Shown here piece by piece: positions 48,366 to 57,507 of a DNA stretch of 64,000 nucleotides. Below the pieces are notes generated by a model that saw nothing but the letters and a program-made list of their open reading frames with translations, was not told the DNA's origin and searched no databases. Every line of letters starts with the position of its first letter. Position 1 is the stretch's first letter. Source of the DNA: Candidatus Pseudomonas phytovorans. GTDB taxonomy: Bacteria; Pseudomonadota; Gammaproteobacteria; Pseudomonadales; Pseudomonadaceae. The translations under genes were made by a program, and so were the position numbers. The stretch is taken from the NCBI GenBank assembly GCA_029202525.1, contig CP119325.1, positions 2,764,001 to 2,828,000 on the forward strand. The letters are read 5' to 3'.

Positions 48366-49442
48366 CTAACGCTTAACCAGGGTCAGCGCCTTGGCGGCAA
48401 TCTCCCGGGTCAAATCCCCTGCCGGCATGTGTCGCCCCAGCCGCAGAGCCTGCCCCGACCACAGGTTACTGAAGTCACTATTGCCTTGCGGCTCAGTGAT
48501 CGCCCGCAAAGGCATCAATGCCCCACCCGCCAGCGGGAAGCGCGGTGCAAGGTCGCTCATCGGCCCAAGCTCGCGCATGATGCGGTTGTTGATGCCACGC
48601 GCTGGGCGGCCGGTAAACAGGTTGGTCAACGCCGTGTCGCTGGCGGGCGCGCTGTCCAGCGCCTGGCGGTGGGCCGGCGACACCTTGGCCTCGGGGCAGA
48701 ACAGGTAAGCCGTGCCGATCTGCACTGCCGAAGCGCCCAGCGCCAGCGCTGCCACCAGGCCGCGGTGGTCGCCGATACCGCCTGCGGCAATCACCGGCAC
48801 GCTGACGGCGTCTGCCACCTGCGGCACCAGGGCAAACGTGCCGATCTGGCTGGTGATGTCTGCGCTGAGGAACATGCCCCGATGCCCGCCAGCTTCATAA
48901 CCCATGGCGATGATCGCATCGCAGCCATTGCGCTCCAGCCAGACCGCCTCTTCGACGGTGGTGGCGCTGGACAGCACCTTGGCACCGCTGGCCTTCACCC
49001 GTTGCAGCAGGTCAGCCGGGGGCAGGCCGAAGTGGAAGCTCACCACCTCCGGGCGCAGTTGCTCCACCAACTGGCAGATCTGTTCGTCGAACGGCGCACG
49101 GTTGGACACTGGCGTGGGGGCGGTGAAATCGGCACCCGTTTCGCTGTAATAAGGCGCCAAGGCCTGCTTCCAGTGTGCATCGCGCTCGGCATCGGGCGCT
49201 GGCGGCTGGTGGCAGAAGAAGTTCAGGTTCAGCGGGCGGCCCGGGCAGCCAGCACGAAAGGCGGCGATCTCGGCGCGCACTTGCTCAGCAGTGAGCATGG
49301 CGCAGGGCAGGGCACCCAGCCCGCCTGCCAGGCCCACGGCAATGGCCATGGGCGAACCGCTTGCCCCCGCCATGGGTGCCTGCAGGATGGGCAATCCGAT
49401 GCCCAGCAGGTCGAGGATGCGGCGGTCGGGCCAGTGACTCAT
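48366..49442 (-). CDS. Nitronate monooxygenase (2-nitropropane dioxygenase family)
   Basis: A 358-residue FMN-dependent TIM barrel: LLGIGLPILQAPMAGASGSP, GGLGALPCAMLT, DAIIAMGYEAGGHRG, PVIAAGGIGDHRG and GASAVQIGTAYLFCPEA. Family members oxidise propionate-3-nitronate and other nitronates. Length is normal. It stands alone between the mod operon and two small genes. Confidence 0.9.
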   Translation of the reverse strand: MSHWPDRRILDLLGIGLPILQAPMAGASGSPMAIAVGLAGGLGALPCAMLTAEQVRAEIAAFRAGCPGRPLNLNFFCHQPPAPDAERDAHWKQALAPYYSETGADFTAPTPVSNRAPFDEQICQLVEQLRPEVVSFHFGLPPADLLQRVKASGAKVLSSATTVEEAVWLERNGCDAIIAMGYEAGGHRGMFLSADITSQIGTFALVPQVADAVSVPVIAAGGIGDHRGLVAALALGASAVQIGTAYLFCPEAKVSPAHRQALDSAPASDTALTNLFTGRPARGINNRIMRELGPMSDLAPRFPLAGGALMPLRAITEPQGNSDFSNLWSGQALRLGRHMPAGDLTREIAAKALTLVKR

Positions 49443-49480
49443 GCGACTCTCCTTGCGCGGGGCGGGCGGTGCTGCGGGTT

Positions 49481-49651
49481 TTACAGGGCCTTGCTGACCT
49501 GGATGTCGCTGATTTTCTCCGCGTCGTCGCCGTGGATCTTGCGCAGCGCTTCCAGTGCTTGCTCTTGGGAGGCATCGGGCATCAGCGCGAAATCCCAGCG
49601 GCGCTCGCCGTCGAGTTTGTATTTGATGACGTACTTGATGGTCTGGGTCAT
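49481..49651 (-). CDS. 56-residue conserved-type small protein
   Basis: The ORF reads MTQTIKYVIKYKLDGERRWD, FALMPDASQEQALEALRKIH and ends SDIQVSKAL, a compact beta-alpha pattern. It lies 8 bp after the DUF1883 gene on the minus strand and before nitronate monooxygenase, so the three may be co-transcribed. Function unknown. Confidence 0.55.
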   Translation of the reverse strand: MTQTIKYVIKYKLDGERRWDFALMPDASQEQALEALRKIHGDDAEKISDIQVSKAL

Positions 49652-49658
49652 GGCAGTC

Positions 49659-49961
49659 TTATCTGAGTTTCGACGACGAGCGACGGATGATCTTGATCTT
49701 GTGGCTCAAGGTTGGCTTGCGCGTTACCGAGATCGGGCGGGTGGTCACGGTGTCGATGGTGATGTTCCAGAAACCGGTGCTGGGTACCGTGATTTTGGCC
49801 GGGAAGTCAACGAACTGGCCGCCATGGTAGGTGTGACGGCCGCCGTTCTTGAAGCTGCGGAAGTTGGCGTCGTTCATCAGGCGGATATTGCAGCGCTGGG
49901 AGCATTCGATGACGACGATGTCGTCCTCGTTGAGGTGCTCGCGCTGGTGTACGTATTTCAT
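49659..49961 (-). CDS. DUF1883 domain protein
   Basis: The 100-residue protein begins MKYVHQREHLNEDDIVVIEC and contains SQRCNIRLMNDANFRSFKNG and FVDFPAKITVPSTGFWNITI, the DUF1883 family, a small beta sandwich also used as a domain in immunity proteins. Start ATG 49961 was chosen from the family N-terminus. Confidence 0.82.
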   Translation of the reverse strand: MKYVHQREHLNEDDIVVIECSQRCNIRLMNDANFRSFKNGGRHTYHGGQFVDFPAKITVPSTGFWNITIDTVTTRPISVTRKPTLSHKIKIIRRSSSKLR

Positions 49962-50121
49962 GTGATGCTCCGCAAGGTTTGGATCTGTAATGGCAAACGA
50001 TACCACGATGTGCCGTTACACTGGCGCGCTCGATGGCCAGGCCCCGATAAATCTGCCAGTGCAGGGAGCAAAACCGCCTGGCTGCGGTCGAACAGGATTC
50101 TTGAAGGCTGAGGTGCTCTAA

Positions 50122-50481
50122 ATGAAGTGGATGGTAGCGGTGGTGGCTGTGGCACTGGGAGGGTGTGTCAGTGTTTCGGAGCTGGAGCAATCGCACGAAA
50201 CGCTGGATGTGATCTCTGGCAAGACCCCGCGTGAATATGCCGACTGCATCAAGCAGCAGCTGGCTGATACCCGCGATCCACTGGTGGAAGAGGCGCGTGG
50301 CGACGGCCTGCGTTTGATCGTGCCGCAGAAGATCAGCTCGGGGGTGGGCCCGGCGGCTCTGGTGGACATCGACAAGCGTGGCAGCGGCAGCAGCATCAAG
50401 CTGCACGAGCGGCTGAACAATTTCCCCCTGCGCCTGGGCGATGTGCGCACGGCAGCCACGAAATGCATCTCCGGAAGTTGA
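50122..50481 (+). CDS. Small lipoprotein
   Basis: A 119-residue protein with signal peptide MKWMVAVVAVALGGC (lipobox A-L-G-G-C, lipidated Cys15). The mature part has helical and beta segments (TLDVISGKTPREYADCIKQQ, GLRLIVPQKISSGVG). No known family. It is followed by the tsdB-like gene after 77 bp. Confidence 0.7.
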   Translation: MKWMVAVVAVALGGCVSVSELEQSHETLDVISGKTPREYADCIKQQLADTRDPLVEEARGDGLRLIVPQKISSGVGPAALVDIDKRGSGSSIKLHERLNNFPLRLGDVRTAATKCISGS

Positions 50482-50558
50482 TCTGAGGCAACGGGTCTAC
50501 TTCTCTTTGCTTATATGTTTTAAGCCTAAACATATAACAAAAGAAAAGGAGATTCGTG

Positions 50559-51209
50559 ATGACACCGTTGAGACGCGTCGTGATCGGCAGCCTGCTGATC
50601 CTTGCCTGGCCCGTGGCGCATGCCGCCGATGGCCAGAAAGTTTTCACCCAGGGCGGGGCCAACCCCGCTGCCATGGCTTGCCTCGGGTGCCATGGCCCAG
50701 ACGGCAAGGGCATAGCTGCCGCCGGTTTTCCGCGTTTAGCCGGGCTACCGGCCGGTTACCTCAGCAAGCAATTGCACGACTGGCGCAGCGGTAGCCGCAA
50801 GCAGCCGGTGATGGAACCGTTGGCCAAGGCCCTGACCGAGGATGAAATCAAGGCGGTAAGTGCCTACCTGGCCAGCCTGCCGGCAGACCCCGCCAGCAAC
50901 CTGTGGCGCCAGCAGATTGCCGATGACCCCACCACCCGCATGGCCCTGTACGGCGACTGGAGTCGGCAGATACCCGGCTGTGTGCAGTGCCATGGCCCAG
51001 GCGGCGGCGGGGTTGGCGAACACTTTCCGCCTTTGGCCGGCCAGCCTGCCAGTTACCTGGTGGCGCAACTCAATGCCTGGCGCGACGGCAGCCGCAGCAA
51101 TGATCCAAACCAGCTGATGGTCGGCGTGGCCAAGGCCATGACCGATGACGAGATCAAGGCTGTTGCCGAGTTCTTCTCCCGCTCCGCCAGCCAGGAGGTC
51201 ACGCCATGA
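50559..51209 (+). CDS. tsdB: Diheme cytochrome c, TsdB-like electron acceptor
   Basis: A 216-residue exported protein (signal to about residue 21, AWPVAHAAD) with two class I cytochrome domains: CLGCHGPDGKG and CVQCHGPGGGG, each followed by PRLAGLPAGYL or PPLAGQPASYL and a Met ligand region (QPVMEPLAKAL, QLMVGVAKAM). The cytochrome c4-like layout and overlap with tsdA fit TsdB, which takes electrons from thiosulfate dehydrogenase. ATG 50559 follows AGGAG. Confidence 0.82.
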   Translation: MTPLRRVVIGSLLILAWPVAHAADGQKVFTQGGANPAAMACLGCHGPDGKGIAAAGFPRLAGLPAGYLSKQLHDWRSGSRKQPVMEPLAKALTEDEIKAVSAYLASLPADPASNLWRQQIADDPTTRMALYGDWSRQIPGCVQCHGPGGGGVGEHFPPLAGQPASYLVAQLNAWRDGSRSNDPNQLMVGVAKAMTDDEIKAVAEFFSRSASQEVTP

Positions 51210-52120
51210 AACCGTTGATTCCAGCCATGTTGCTGCTGGCCATCAGTAATGCCCAGGCCGCCCCGGTCGCCATGGAAGACCAGTCGCAGTTGAAAGTACC
51301 TGGCGTACAGGCCGCGCCGCAGTTTGTGCCGCCCGCTGAAACCGAACTTCCCGACAATGCTTTTGGCAAAATGGTGCGCGAGGGCCATGCCCTGTTCGTC
51401 GATACCCGCCGGCTGATGCCCGAAGCCGTGGGCAACGGCATGAACTGCAGTAATTGCCACCTCGACCAGGGGCGCCTGGCGCACTCGGCACCGATGTGGG
51501 GCGCCTATCCGATGTACCCTGCGTACCGCAAAAAGAACGACAAGGTGAATACCTACGCAGAGCGTATCCAGGGGTGCTTCCAGTTCAGCATGAATGGCAA
51601 GCCACCTGCCGCCGATAGCCCGCAGATGACGGCGCTGGCGACCTACGCGTACTGGCTGTCGACCAAGGCGCCCACTGGCGTGGAGATTGCCGGTCGTGGT
51701 TACCCGGAGGTGCCGCAGCCCGAGGGCGGCTATGACTTCAAGCGCGGCCAGCAGGTGTACCGCGAGCAATGCGCGATTTGCCATGGCGACAACGGCGAAG
51801 GGCAGAAGGTGGCCGATGACTACGTGATGCCGCCGCTGTGGGGCAAGGACTCCTACAACTGGGGCGCCGGTATGCACCGGATCAACACGGCGGCGTCATT
51901 CATCAAGTACAACATGCCGCTGGGCAAACCGGGCAGCCTCAGCGATCAGCAGGCCTGGGACGTGGCGGCGTGGATCAACCGCCATGAACGGCCGCAGGAC
52001 CCGCGGTTGGTGGAGGGCTCCATCGAGAAGACGCGGGTGAAGTTCCATGCCAATGACGGCGTGAACCTGTATGGTCAGAAAGTGGATGGGGTGCTGATCG
52101 GGCAGGGTACCGGTAGCTGA
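51206..52120 (+). CDS. tsdA: Thiosulfate dehydrogenase TsdA (diheme cytochrome c)
   Basis: A 304-residue periplasmic protein (signal MLLLAISNAQAA). Heme 1 is in NCSNCHLDQGRLAHSAPMWG and heme 2 in CAICHGDNGEGQ; RIQGCFQFSMNG holds the Cys known in TsdA as an axial heme ligand near the thiosulfate site. It converts two thiosulfate to tetrathionate and passes electrons to TsdB. The start overlaps the tsdB stop (ATGA). Confidence 0.85.
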   Translation: MKPLIPAMLLLAISNAQAAPVAMEDQSQLKVPGVQAAPQFVPPAETELPDNAFGKMVREGHALFVDTRRLMPEAVGNGMNCSNCHLDQGRLAHSAPMWGAYPMYPAYRKKNDKVNTYAERIQGCFQFSMNGKPPAADSPQMTALATYAYWLSTKAPTGVEIAGRGYPEVPQPEGGYDFKRGQQVYREQCAICHGDNGEGQKVADDYVMPPLWGKDSYNWGAGMHRINTAASFIKYNMPLGKPGSLSDQQAWDVAAWINRHERPQDPRLVEGSIEKTRVKFHANDGVNLYGQKVDGVLIGQGTGS

Positions 52121-52330
52121 TGGCGGGCCCGTGCCGGCCCTTTCGCGGGTACGGGCCGCCTGTCATTTCGCTGTCATGTATGACGGTAATATTTACCTTC
52201 CGCCGGAACTATCTACACTGGGTTATCTCTATCTTCCAATCGGCCGGCACAGGTGGGGCATTGTAAGGTGACTGCCGCCTGATTAGACTGCGCCGAATTC
52301 CACAGGCCTAGCCTTTTTGTAAGGATGTAT

Positions 52331-53170
52331 ATGATCAAAAAATGCTTGTTCCCGGCAGCCGGCTACGGCACTCGCTTCCTGCCTGCTACCAAAGCCATGC
52401 CCAAGGAAATGCTGCCGGTGGTCAACAAGCCACTGATCCAGTATGGCGTTGAAGAAGCATTGGATGCTGGGCTGAGCGAGATCTCCATCGTTACCGGTCG
52501 TGGCAAGCGCGCACTGGAAGACCACTTCGACATCAGTTACGAGCTGGAAAACCAGATTAAGGGCACCGACAAGGAAAAATACCTGGTCGGTATCCGTCGC
52601 CTGCTTGACGAGTGCTCGTTCTCCTACACCCGCCAGACCGAAATGAAAGGCTTGGGCCACGCCATCCTGACCGGCCGCCCGCTGATCGGTGACGAACCAT
52701 TCGCCGTAGTACTGGCCGACGACCTGTGCGTCAACCTCGACGGCGACGGCGTGCTCGCGCAGATGGTCGCTTTGTACAAGAAGTACCGTTGCTCGATCGT
52801 CGCCATCCAGGAAGTCGACCCGCAGGAAACCAACAAGTACGGCGTCATCGCCGGTGAGGAAATCAAGGACGGCATCTTCCGTGTCGACTCCATGGTCGAG
52901 AAGCCGAAGCCGGAAGATGCTCCGTCGAACCTGGCGATCATCGGTCGCTACATCCTGACCCCGGACATCTTCGAAAAGATCGAACAGACCGAGCCGGGCA
53001 AAGGTGGCGAGATCCAGATCACCGACGCGCTGATGAAACAGGCTGCCGAAGGCAACGTGATCGCCTACAAGTTCAAGGGCAAGCGTTTCGACTGCGGTGG
53101 TGCCGAAGGCTACATCGAGGCGACCAACTTCTGCTTCGAGAACTTCTACAAGGCCGGCAAGGCGTACTGA
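52331..53170 (+). CDS. galU: UTP-glucose-1-phosphate uridylyltransferase GalU
   Basis: A 279-residue nucleotidyltransferase: MIKKCLFPAAGYGTRFLPAT (nucleotide loop), KAMPKEMLPVVNKPLIQYGV, FAVVLADDLCVN, GGEIQITDALM and KRFDCGGAEGYIEA. It makes UDP-glucose for lipopolysaccharide, exopolysaccharide and trehalose synthesis. Start 52331 has AAGGA at proper spacing; the ATG at 52325 is too close to it. Confidence 0.96.
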   Translation: MIKKCLFPAAGYGTRFLPATKAMPKEMLPVVNKPLIQYGVEEALDAGLSEISIVTGRGKRALEDHFDISYELENQIKGTDKEKYLVGIRRLLDECSFSYTRQTEMKGLGHAILTGRPLIGDEPFAVVLADDLCVNLDGDGVLAQMVALYKKYRCSIVAIQEVDPQETNKYGVIAGEEIKDGIFRVDSMVEKPKPEDAPSNLAIIGRYILTPDIFEKIEQTEPGKGGEIQITDALMKQAAEGNVIAYKFKGKRFDCGGAEGYIEATNFCFENFYKAGKAY

Positions 53171-53192
53171 TACGCCAGCGCGGGTTCCATGG

Positions 53193-53218
53193 AGCCACCC
53201 TTCGGGGTGGCTTTTTTG
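53193..53218 (+). terminator. Terminator of galU
   Basis: AGCCACCC TTC GGGGTGGCT followed by TTTTTT. Confidence 0.88.
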
Positions 53219-53270
53219 TGTGCGCCAGCCAACGGCGTTATGCTGGGCGCCTGCCTAGGAGACTGAATAC

Positions 53271-54626
53271 ATGGCCTACGATTTTGATCTGTTCGTGATT
53301 GGTGCCGGGTCCGGCGGTGTGCGCGCAGCGCGCTTTGCCGCGGGCTTTGGTGCGAAAGTGGCAGTGGCCGAAAGCCGCTACCTGGGTGGTACCTGCGTCA
53401 ACGTCGGCTGCGTGCCAAAAAAACTGCTGGTGTACGGCGCGCATGTCGCGGACGAACTGGAACAGGCCGCAGGTTTCGGCTGGACCCTGGAAGAAGGGCA
53501 TTTCGACTGGGGCACCCTGATTGCCAACAAGAACCGCGAGATCGAGCGCCTCAACGGCATCTACCGCAACCTGCTGCTCAACAGCGGCGTCACCCTGCTG
53601 CAGGGCCACGCGCGCCTGACCGGTGCCAATGAGGTGGAGGTGGAAGGCCAGCGCTACACCGCCGAGCACATCCTCATCGCTACCGGTGGCTGGCCGCAGG
53701 TCCCGGACATCCCGGGCAAGGAACTGGCCATCACCTCCAACGAAGCCTTTTACCTCAAGGACCTGCCACGCCGGGTGCTGGTGGTGGGCGGTGGTTACAT
53801 TGCCGTCGAGTTCGCCGGTATTTTCCAGGGGCTGGGGGCGCAAACCACGCTGCTGTACCGTGGCGATCTGTTCCTGCGCGGCTTCGATGGCTCGGTGCGC
53901 ACCCACCTGAAGGAAGAACTGGAAAAGCGCGGCCTCGACCTGCAGTTCAATGCCGACATCCAGCGTATCGACAAGCTGGAAGATGGCAGCCTCAAAGCCA
54001 CCCTGAAGGACGGCCGCGAGCTGGTTGCGGACTGTGTCTTCTACGCCACAGGGCGCCGGCCGATGCTGGACAACCTGGGCCTGGAAAACACCGGCGTCGA
54101 GCTGGACGCACGCGGCTACATTCGTGTCGATGAGCAGTACCAGACGACCGCGCCATCGATCCTGGCCATTGGCGATGTGATCGGCCGTGTGCAACTGACC
54201 CCAGTGGCCCTGGCCGAAGGCATGGCCGTGGCGCGGCGCCTGTTCAAGCCGGAGCAGTACCGCCCGGTGGACTACCAGAACATCCCGACAGCGGTGTTCA
54301 GCCAGCCACCTATCGGGACTGTGGGCCTGACCGAGGAGCAGGCGCTGGAAGCGGGGCACAAGGTGCAGGTGTTCGAAAGCCGCTTCCGCGCCATGAAGCT
54401 GACCCTCACCGACATTCAGGAAAAGACCCTGATGAAGCTGGTGGTGGATGCCGAGACCGACAAGGTACTGGGTTGCCACATGGTTGGCCCTGACGCTGGC
54501 GAGATCATCCAGGGCCTGGGCGTTGCCCTGAAGGCCGGGGCGACCAAGCAGCAGTTCGACGAAACCATTGGCGTGCACCCGACGGCAGCCGAAGAATTCG
54601 TGACGATGCGCACCGTCACCCGCTGA
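53271..54626 (+). CDS. gor: Glutathione-disulfide reductase
   Basis: A 451-residue flavoprotein: FAD loop VIGAGSGGVRAARFA, redox pair Cys42/Cys47 in GGTCVNVGCVPKK, NADPH-binding VVGGGYIAVEFAGIFQGLGA, FAD site ILAIGDVIGR and active-site His in IGVHPTAAEEFV. It regenerates reduced glutathione with NADPH. It stands near ahpC-ahpF, which serve the same peroxide defence. ATG follows AGGAG. Confidence 0.96.
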   Translation: MAYDFDLFVIGAGSGGVRAARFAAGFGAKVAVAESRYLGGTCVNVGCVPKKLLVYGAHVADELEQAAGFGWTLEEGHFDWGTLIANKNREIERLNGIYRNLLLNSGVTLLQGHARLTGANEVEVEGQRYTAEHILIATGGWPQVPDIPGKELAITSNEAFYLKDLPRRVLVVGGGYIAVEFAGIFQGLGAQTTLLYRGDLFLRGFDGSVRTHLKEELEKRGLDLQFNADIQRIDKLEDGSLKATLKDGRELVADCVFYATGRRPMLDNLGLENTGVELDARGYIRVDEQYQTTAPSILAIGDVIGRVQLTPVALAEGMAVARRLFKPEQYRPVDYQNIPTAVFSQPPIGTVGLTEEQALEAGHKVQVFESRFRAMKLTLTDIQEKTLMKLVVDAETDKVLGCHMVGPDAGEIIQGLGVALKAGATKQQFDETIGVHPTAAEEFVTMRTVTR

Positions 54627-54633
54627 CGCCACT

Positions 54634-54729
54634 GGCCTCATCGCCGGCAAGCCAGCTCCCACAGGTATTGCACATGTCTACGGGCCTGTGCTGTACCTGT
54701 GGGAGCCGGCTTGCCGGCGATGAGGCCCG
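54634..54729. repeat. REP pair 1 (P. putida-type)
   Basis: Two inverted units built on ATCGCCGGCAAGCCAGCTCC and GGAGCCGGCTTGCCGGCGAT around a 40-bp spacer, between gor and ahpC. Confidence 0.8.
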
Positions 54730-54894
54730 TAAATGCTGCGCAATCCTTTGCTCAGCCCATTCCCTTCTATTAATAAACCCCGGTTATAGCCAAAACCAAT
54801 CGCAAGCATGAGCTTTGCCAATGAGCCTTCCGCGCAATGATTAGTTAGGATTCTATCCATCAACTGATTCCAACCCCATGAAGGAGCGTCTCTC

Positions 54895-55458
54895 ATGCCA
54901 ATCATCAACAGCCAGGTCAAACCGTTCAACGCCACCGCCTACCACAAAGGCGAGTTCGTTCAGGTCAGCGAAGCCGACCTGAAAGGCAAGTGGTCTGTCG
55001 TGTTCTTCTACCCGGCCGACTTCACCTTCGTTTGCCCGACCGAGCTGGGTGACCTTGCCGATAACTACGCCGAGTTCCAGAAGCTGGGCGTGGAAATCTA
55101 CGGCGTGTCCACCGACACCCACTTCACCCACAAAGCCTGGCACGACACCTCGGACACCATCGGCAAGATCGAATACCCGCTGATCGGTGACCCGACCCAC
55201 GTCATTTCGCGCAACTTCGACGTGCTGATCGAAGAAGCCGGCCTGGCCGATCGCGGTACCTTCGTGATCAACCCGGAAGGCCAGATCAAGATCGTCGAAC
55301 TGAACGACGGTGGTGTAGGCCGCGATGCTTCCGAGCTGCTGCGTAAGGTGAAAGCTGCCCAGTACGTTGCCGCTCACCCGGGCGAAGTTTGCCCAGCCAA
55401 GTGGAAAGAAGGCGAAGCCACTCTGGCGCCATCGCTCGACCTCGTAGGCAAGATCTAA
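54895..55458 (+). CDS. ahpC: Alkyl hydroperoxide reductase AhpC (typical 2-Cys peroxiredoxin)
   Basis: A 187-residue peroxiredoxin: peroxidatic Cys47 in FFYPADFTFVCPTE, resolving Cys166 in HPGEVCPAKW, and the GVSTDTHFTHKAWH segment. It reduces peroxides and is recycled by AhpF encoded next. Usually OxyR-controlled; I did not find a clear OxyR site in the 265 bp upstream. Confidence 0.96.
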   Translation: MPIINSQVKPFNATAYHKGEFVQVSEADLKGKWSVVFFYPADFTFVCPTELGDLADNYAEFQKLGVEIYGVSTDTHFTHKAWHDTSDTIGKIEYPLIGDPTHVISRNFDVLIEEAGLADRGTFVINPEGQIKIVELNDGGVGRDASELLRKVKAAQYVAAHPGEVCPAKWKEGEATLAPSLDLVGKI

Positions 55459-55519
55459 GGTCATGCGCTTAACGCGGGCGGTAAGCAGCCGCCAAAGCTG
55501 AAGTTGTTACCGCCCCGTC

Positions 55520-55551
55520 AAACGCCCGGGCGACCTCGCCTGGGCGTTTTT
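55520..55551 (+). terminator. Hairpin and T run between ahpC and ahpF
   Basis: AACGCCCGGGCG ACCT CGCCTGGGCGTT followed by TTTTG. It would stop most ahpC transcripts and give less ahpF, matching the usual excess of AhpC. Confidence 0.85.
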
Positions 55552-55582
55552 GTATCCGAGTTTTGAAAAAGGAATCGCCCGT

Positions 55583-57145
55583 ATGTTGGACGCCACGCTT
55601 AAATCGCAACTGAAAACCTACCTGGAGCGGGTCACCCAGCCGATCGAGATCGTTGCCTCCCTTGACGACGGCGCGAAGTCCCGCGAATTGCACGACCTGC
55701 TGGCGGAAATTGCCGGCTTGTCGAACCTGATTACCTTCAGCGCGGACGGTACCGATGCCCGTCGCCCATCGTTCTCGCTGAACCGCCCGGGTAGCGATAT
55801 AAGCCTGCGCTTCGCCGGCATACCCATGGGCCACGAATTTACCTCGCTGGTGCTGGCGCTGCTGCAAGTCGGCGGCCACCCGTCCAAGGCCAGTGCCGAA
55901 GTGATCGAGCAGATTCAGGCGCTGGAAGGCGAGTTCACCTTCGAAACCTACTTCTCGCTGTCGTGCCAGAACTGCCCGGACGTGGTCCAGGCGCTGAACC
56001 TGATGGCGGTACTCAACCCCAATGTGCGCCATGTGGCCATTGACGGTGCGCTGTTCCAGGAAGAAGTGGAAGCGCGCAAGATCATGGCGGTGCCAAGCGT
56101 TTACCTGAACGGCGAAGTGTTCGGCCAGGGCCGCATGGGCCTGGAAGAAATCCTCGGCAAGATCGACACCAATGCCGGCGCTCGCCAGGCCGAGAAGATC
56201 AACGCCAAGGACGCTTTCGATGTGCTGGTCGTCGGCGGTGGCCCCGCCGGCGCTGCAGCGGCTATCTACGCTGCACGTAAAGGCATCCGCACCGGTGTTG
56301 CCGCTGAACGTTTCGGCGGCCAGGTGCTCGATACCCTGGCCATCGAAAACTTCATCTCAGTGCAGGAAACCGAAGGGCCGAAGCTGGCCACGGCACTGGA
56401 AGAACACGTCAAACAATACGACGTGGACATCATGAACCTGCAACGCGGCGAAGCGCTGATCCCGGCCACCGATGGCGGCCTGCATAAAGTACGCCTGGCC
56501 GGCGGCGCTTCGCTCAAGGCCAAGGCCGTGATCCTGGCCACGGGTGCCCGCTGGCGCGAAATGAACGTGCCGGGCGAGCAGGAATACCGCGGCCGTGGCG
56601 TCGCCTACTGCCCGCACTGTGACGGCCCGCTGTTCAAAGGCAAGCGCGTGGCAGTGATCGGCGGTGGCAACTCGGGCGTGGAGGCCGCCATCGACCTGGC
56701 CGGTATTGTCGCCCAGGTGACGCTGATCGAGTTCGACAGCCAGCTGCGCGCCGATGCGGTATTGCAGCGCAAGTTGCACAGCCTGCCGAACGTGAAAGTG
56801 ATCACCAGCGCGCTGACCACCGAAGTGTTGGGCAATGGTGAGAAAGTGAGCGGCCTGCGCTACAAGGACCGTACCACCGACCAGCAGCACGACGTGGCGT
56901 TGGAAGGTATCTTTGTGCAGATCGGCTTGCTGCCGAACACCGATTGGCTGAAGGGCACTGTCGAGCTGTCGCCGCGTGGCGAGATCATCGTCGATGCCAA
57001 GGGCCAGACCAGCATCCCGGGTGTGTTTGCTGCCGGTGACGTGACGACCGTGCCGTACAAGCAGATCGTGATTGCGGTGGGTGAGGGGGCCAAGGCTTCG
57101 CTGGCAGCCTTTGACCACCTGATCCGGACTTCGGCACCGGCGTAA
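55583..57145 (+). CDS. ahpF: Alkyl hydroperoxide reductase subunit F
   Basis: A 520-residue flavoprotein. The N-terminal tandem thioredoxin-fold domain has CxxC in FSLSCQNCPD, a thioredoxin-reductase-like part has FAD loop VVGGGPAGAAAAIYA, redox pair in AYCPHCDGPLF, NADPH loop VIGGGNSGVEAAIDLAG and FAAGDVTTVPYKQIVIAVGE. It transfers electrons from NADH to AhpC. Start ATG 55583. Confidence 0.96.
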   Translation: MLDATLKSQLKTYLERVTQPIEIVASLDDGAKSRELHDLLAEIAGLSNLITFSADGTDARRPSFSLNRPGSDISLRFAGIPMGHEFTSLVLALLQVGGHPSKASAEVIEQIQALEGEFTFETYFSLSCQNCPDVVQALNLMAVLNPNVRHVAIDGALFQEEVEARKIMAVPSVYLNGEVFGQGRMGLEEILGKIDTNAGARQAEKINAKDAFDVLVVGGGPAGAAAAIYAARKGIRTGVAAERFGGQVLDTLAIENFISVQETEGPKLATALEEHVKQYDVDIMNLQRGEALIPATDGGLHKVRLAGGASLKAKAVILATGARWREMNVPGEQEYRGRGVAYCPHCDGPLFKGKRVAVIGGGNSGVEAAIDLAGIVAQVTLIEFDSQLRADAVLQRKLHSLPNVKVITSALTTEVLGNGEKVSGLRYKDRTTDQQHDVALEGIFVQIGLLPNTDWLKGTVELSPRGEIIVDAKGQTSIPGVFAAGDVTTVPYKQIVIAVGEGAKASLAAFDHLIRTSAPA

Positions 57146-57151
57146 GCCTGT

Positions 57152-57247
57152 ACCGGCCTATTCGCGGGCTTGCCCGCTCCCACAGGTACTGCACAGGTCT
57201 TGTTGACTGCGAAGATCCTGGTGGGAGCGGGCAAGCCCGCGAATGCG
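57152..57247. repeat. REP pair 2
   Basis: Inverted units TTCGCGGGCTTGCCCGCTCC and GGAGCGGGCAAGCCCGCGAA after ahpF. Confidence 0.8.
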
Positions 57248-57314
57248 TCAGAACTGACAGAGATGAACCTGAGGGTGTCTATGATTACTGCAGATCCCCT
57301 CAGGAATCACACCC

Positions 57315-57503
57315 ATGACCCTGATCAGCCGCGAACCCTGGTGGCTAGTTCCCCCAAAGCCCGGGCAGAAAGAGCAGGACCTGCACTGGGGCTACCTGGA
57401 AATCTACGCCGACGGCCGCACTGTGTTCGTCGACCAGCGCCCCAGTGACCGGGAGCTGGCCGAACGCAAAAGCTGCCGCAACTTCCCCGACCGCGAGCCG
57501 TGA
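57315..57503 (+). CDS. Small conserved-type protein
   Basis: A 62-residue hydrophilic protein: MTLISREPWWLVPPKPGQKE, GYLEIYADGRTVFVDQRPSD, ending NFPDREP. No known domain. It is convergent with yceH and separated from its stop by 4 bp, the usual spacing of real genes. Confidence 0.6.
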   Translation: MTLISREPWWLVPPKPGQKEQDLHWGYLEIYADGRTVFVDQRPSDRELAERKSCRNFPDREP

Positions 57504-57507
57504 CGGC

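Noticed and set aside
48429..50111. 560-codon plus-strand frame
   Set aside because: Antisense to nitronate monooxygenase and two small genes; long only because of GC-rich third positions.
53238..54662. 474-codon minus-strand frame
   Set aside because: Exact antisense of glutathione reductase, whose motifs are unmistakable.
54730..54894. OxyR-type site upstream of ahpC
   Set aside because: No four-part ATAG/CTAT spacing could be matched convincingly by eye.
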